Part shown: positions 5,779 through 7,727 of the stretch, piece by piece
How the letters are laid out: each line of letters begins with the position of its first letter
Position numbering within the stretch: position 1 is the stretch's first letter
DNA from: Paracoccaceae bacterium
GTDB taxonomy: Bacteria; Pseudomonadota; Alphaproteobacteria; Rhodobacterales; Rhodobacteraceae
Reading direction: 5' to 3'
DNA: 7,727 bases
Assembly: GCA_003535335.1 (NCBI GenBank)
Contig: DOHJ01000031.1
Coordinates: 1-7,727 of the forward strand
The notes under the pieces: generated by a model
Database searches by the model: none
Seen by the model: only the letters and a program-made list of their open reading frames with translations
Told to the model about the DNA's origin: nothing
Position numbers and translations under genes: made by a program

Positions 5779-6690
5779 ATGACGAAAACAAGTGCCGGAT
5801 TTGTGGCCCTGATCGGCGAACCTAATGCCGGAAAATCAACCCTGCTAAACCGGATGGTTGGTGCCAAGGTTTCGATCGTTACCCACAAGGTGCAAACAAC
5901 GCGCGCCCGCATTCGTGGTGTGGCAATCGAAGGCGACGCCCAGTTGGTGTTTGTTGACACACCCGGAATTTTCGCGCCGCGCCGCCGGCTGGATCGGGCC
6001 ATGGTCGCCGCGGCCTGGAGTGGTGCGGCCGATGCTGATTTGGTGGTTTTACTAATTGAAGCGCATCGCGGAACCACTGCTGGGGTAAAAGTGATAATAG
6101 ACGCATTAAATCAACGCGCTGGCGGGCGTCCAGTGGCCTTGGCAATTAATAAAATAGACAAGGTTAAAGCAGATAAATTATTGGCTTTGTCCAAAGAATT
6201 GAACGAATTATACGATTTTAGCGAAACCTTTATGATCTCGGCTGAAAAGGGTCATGGCGTTTCCCATTTGCGTGAATGGCTGGCCAAGCAAGTCCCCGAA
6301 GGGCCGTGGCTATACCCGGAAGACCAGATTGCCGATTTGCCATTGCGCATGATTGCCGCTGAAATGACACGCGAAAATCTGACTTTGCGTCTGCATCAGG
6401 AATTGCCTTACCAGCTGACCGTTGAAACCGAAAACTGGGAAGATCGCAAAGATGGATCGGTTAGAATTGATCAATTAATCTATGTTATGCGCGACGGTCA
6501 CAAAGGTATTTTGTTGGGTCACAAAGGTGAGACCATCAAAGCGGTAGGCACCGCTTCTCGTGAAGAACTGGAAGAGTTTTTGGGGCGGAAAGTGCATCTG
6601 TTTTTACAAGTTAAAGTGCGGCCAAACTGGTTAAACGAGGCTGAACGATATTCCGAAATGGGATTGAATTTTAAGGACGGCAATAAATGA
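5779..6690 (+). CDS. era: GTPase Era, 16S rRNA-binding ribosome assembly factor
   Basis: Era is an essential GTPase that binds the 3' end of 16S rRNA during 30S assembly. The 303-residue product shows all GTPase motifs: P-loop GEPNAGKST (13-21), switch-I TT (40-41), DTPG (60-63), NKID (124-127) and SAEKG (154-158). A C-terminal KH domain follows, with the GxxG loop GHKG (247-250) in ILLGHKGETIK. The family end KVRPNWLNE is present. A longer frame opens upstream inside rnc, but ATG 5779 is right: the protein homology begins there, it lies 1 base after the rnc stop, and GGAG at 5768-5771 is a good ribosome site. The stop overlaps the next gene in ATGA. Confidence 0.97.
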   Translation: MTKTSAGFVALIGEPNAGKSTLLNRMVGAKVSIVTHKVQTTRARIRGVAIEGDAQLVFVDTPGIFAPRRRLDRAMVAAAWSGAADADLVVLLIEAHRGTTAGVKVIIDALNQRAGGRPVALAINKIDKVKADKLLALSKELNELYDFSETFMISAEKGHGVSHLREWLAKQVPEGPWLYPEDQIADLPLRMIAAEMTRENLTLRLHQELPYQLTVETENWEDRKDGSVRIDQLIYVMRDGHKGILLGHKGETIKAVGTASREELEEFLGRKVHLFLQVKVRPNWLNEAERYSEMGLNFKDGNK

Positions 6691-7016
6691 TCAAACTGAC
6701 TGCAGAATTCTGGGTTCAGGCCTATCTGCAACGGTTAAACCTTGCCAATATTCCCGCCTTTATTACGCAAAAAGGTGATTTGACCGCAGGGGCGATATTA
6801 ATCAAACTAAATACACTGGATGGTAAGGCTCAGCTATTTGAGCGTTCTTTTAATCTGGAAACAGGAAAACGTGCATGGGTTGGCTTGTCTGCAAGCTTTG
6901 AAGCGGAAATAGACGCGTCTGTGCAAAGACAGAAATCTTTTGATTCCGATATTTGGGTTATTGAAGTTGAGGATAAACAGGGCCGGCATTTATTGAATGA
7001 ACCGGGGTTGGAATAA
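6687..7016 (+). CDS. DUF1491 family protein
   Basis: A 109-residue protein that I recognise as the DUF1491 family of alphaproteobacteria, typically lying between era and recO as here. Its function is unknown. Conserved-looking stretches are LTAEFWVQAYLQRL (4-17), IPAFITQKGDLTAGAILIKL (22-41), the RSFNLETG...W block and the C-terminal DSDIWVIEVEDKQGRHLL. It is soluble, with no signal peptide or metal motif. Tryptophans and paired acidic residues suggest a small alpha/beta fold. The start ATG overlaps the era stop by 4 bp (ATGA), and recO begins 12 bases after its stop, so it is translated as part of this operon. A role linked to ribosome assembly or DNA repair is guesswork from context. Confidence 0.9.
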   Translation: MIKLTAEFWVQAYLQRLNLANIPAFITQKGDLTAGAILIKLNTLDGKAQLFERSFNLETGKRAWVGLSASFEAEIDASVQRQKSFDSDIWVIEVEDKQGRHLLNEPGLE

Positions 7017-7028
7017 CAGGTATGGCTT

Positions 7029-7727
7029 ATGGAATGGCGCGATAAAGGTGTTCTGTTAAAGGTAAAAAAGCACGGGGAAACCTCGTCTATTATCGAGGTT
7101 TTTACAGCAGAGCACGGCCGCCATGCCGGTATTGTGCGCGGTGGTGCCGGGCGTAAAATGGGGCCAATTTTGCAACCCGGTGCGCAACTGGATCTGATCT
7201 GGCGCGCACGTATGGAAGACCATTTAGGCAGCTTTACGGTTGAGCCAATCCGCAGTCGCGCCGCATCTTTAATGGCTGACCGGCTTACTTTGGCGGCATT
7301 AAATTCAGTTTGCGCTTTGTTGGCATTTTCCCTGCCCGAACGCCAAGCGCACCCGGAATTATATCATCGCAGCGTCACTTTGTTTGATTTGATCGGAAAT
7401 ACCGAAGGCTGGCCTTTGGTATATTTACGCTGGGAATTGGCACTATTAGAGGATTTAGGCTTTGGTCTGGATTTGCGCAGTTGCGCGGTGAACCAGAGCC
7501 GCGATGATTTGGCGTATGTATCGCCAAAATCGGGCCGGGCTGTTAGTGTTGAGGGTGCAGGGAAATGGGCCGATAGATTACTTCCCTTACCGCTTTGTTT
7601 GTTGGGCCAAGGTCCGGCACCTGATGATGAAATTAGCGACGGTTTGTGTCTGACAGGTTATTTTCTAACACATTGGATGGCCCATTCTTTAGGGAATAAA
7701 CCATTGCCTGCTGCACGACAGCGGTTT
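7029..7727 (+). CDS. recO: DNA repair protein RecO (3' end cut by window)
   Basis: RecO works with RecF and RecR to load RecA onto SSB-coated single-stranded DNA during gap repair and recombination. The frame is open to the last base: 233 codons, no stop. The N-terminal OB-fold part is clear: [17 protein letters not shown], then [19 protein letters not shown], then [21 protein letters not shown]...FTVEPIRSR. It is followed by the helical domain ([38 protein letters not shown]). The end LPAARQRF lies close to the usual C terminus, so only about ten residues should be missing. ATG 7029 follows an AGGT site at 7018-7021. It has no Cys4 zinc cluster, as in many proteobacterial forms. It is the last visible gene of the lepB operon. 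Confidence 0.95.
   Translation, partial: MEWRDKGVLLKVKKHGETSSIIEVFTAEHGRHAGIVRGGAGRKMGPILQPGAQLDLIWRARMEDHLGSFTVEPIRSRAASLMADRLTLAALNSVCALLAFSLPERQAHPELYHRSVTLFDLIGNTEGWPLVYLRWELALLEDLGFGLDLRSCAVNQSRDDLAYVSPKSGRAVSVEGAGKWADRLLPLPLCLLGQGPAPDDEISDGLCLTGYFLTHWMAHSLGNKPLPAARQRF

Noticed and set aside
5953..5981. TTGACA box inside era as an internal promoter
   Set aside because: It encodes the invariant DTPG motif region and is followed by GC-rich sequence with no -10 element.
1..7727. CRISPR array, mobile element, toxin-antitoxin or defence system
   Set aside because: I saw no spaced direct repeats, transposase or integrase motifs, or terminal inverted repeats; apart from one unknown gene all genes are core metabolic or RNA/DNA maintenance functions.

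Overview
The window looks like a chromosomal housekeeping segment of an alphaproteobacterium, most likely a Rhodobacterales (Roseobacter-type) species. The main evidence is the gene order lepB - rnc - era - DUF1491 - recO with overlapping or nearly abutting genes, the alphaproteobacterial style of the proteins (Era P-loop GEPNAGKST, RNase [12 protein letters not shown], a single-span LepB), and a moderate base composition with many TTA/ATT codons. No tRNA, rRNA, insertion sequence, CRISPR array or phage gene is visible.

Layout. The left edge (1-197) holds only a possible gene fragment, a short palindrome and a candidate terminator. At 198-884 (minus) lies mnmD, the SAM-dependent methyltransferase half of bacterial MnmC. 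It is divergent, with a 38-bp gap, from an FAD-dependent oxidoreductase at 923-1963 (plus) that resembles the other half of MnmC. Together they look like an unfused pathway for the last two steps of (c)mnm5(s2)U34 formation in tRNA. A LOG-family nucleotide phosphoribohydrolase (2010-2825, minus) converges on the oxidoreductase and is divergent from dapD (2922-3749, plus; lysine/diaminopimelate synthesis). dapD overlaps by 8 bp a 122-codon gene of unknown function (3742-4110).

A 207-bp AT-rich intergenic region (4111-4317) carries a close match to the heat-shock sigma-32 promoter consensus just ahead of lepB. The lepB (signal peptidase I), rnc (RNase III), era (ribosome-assembly GTPase), DUF1491 and recO (recombination mediator) genes then follow on the plus strand, with 4-bp overlaps or gaps of 1 to 12 bp, as one likely operon. 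recO is cut by the right edge of the window, with only about the last ten residues apparently missing.

I do not see a novel multi-gene system. The points most worth following are the RpoH-like promoter of the lepB operon, the separate divergent MnmC halves, the unknown gene coupled to dapD, and the unexplained conserved gene between era and recO.
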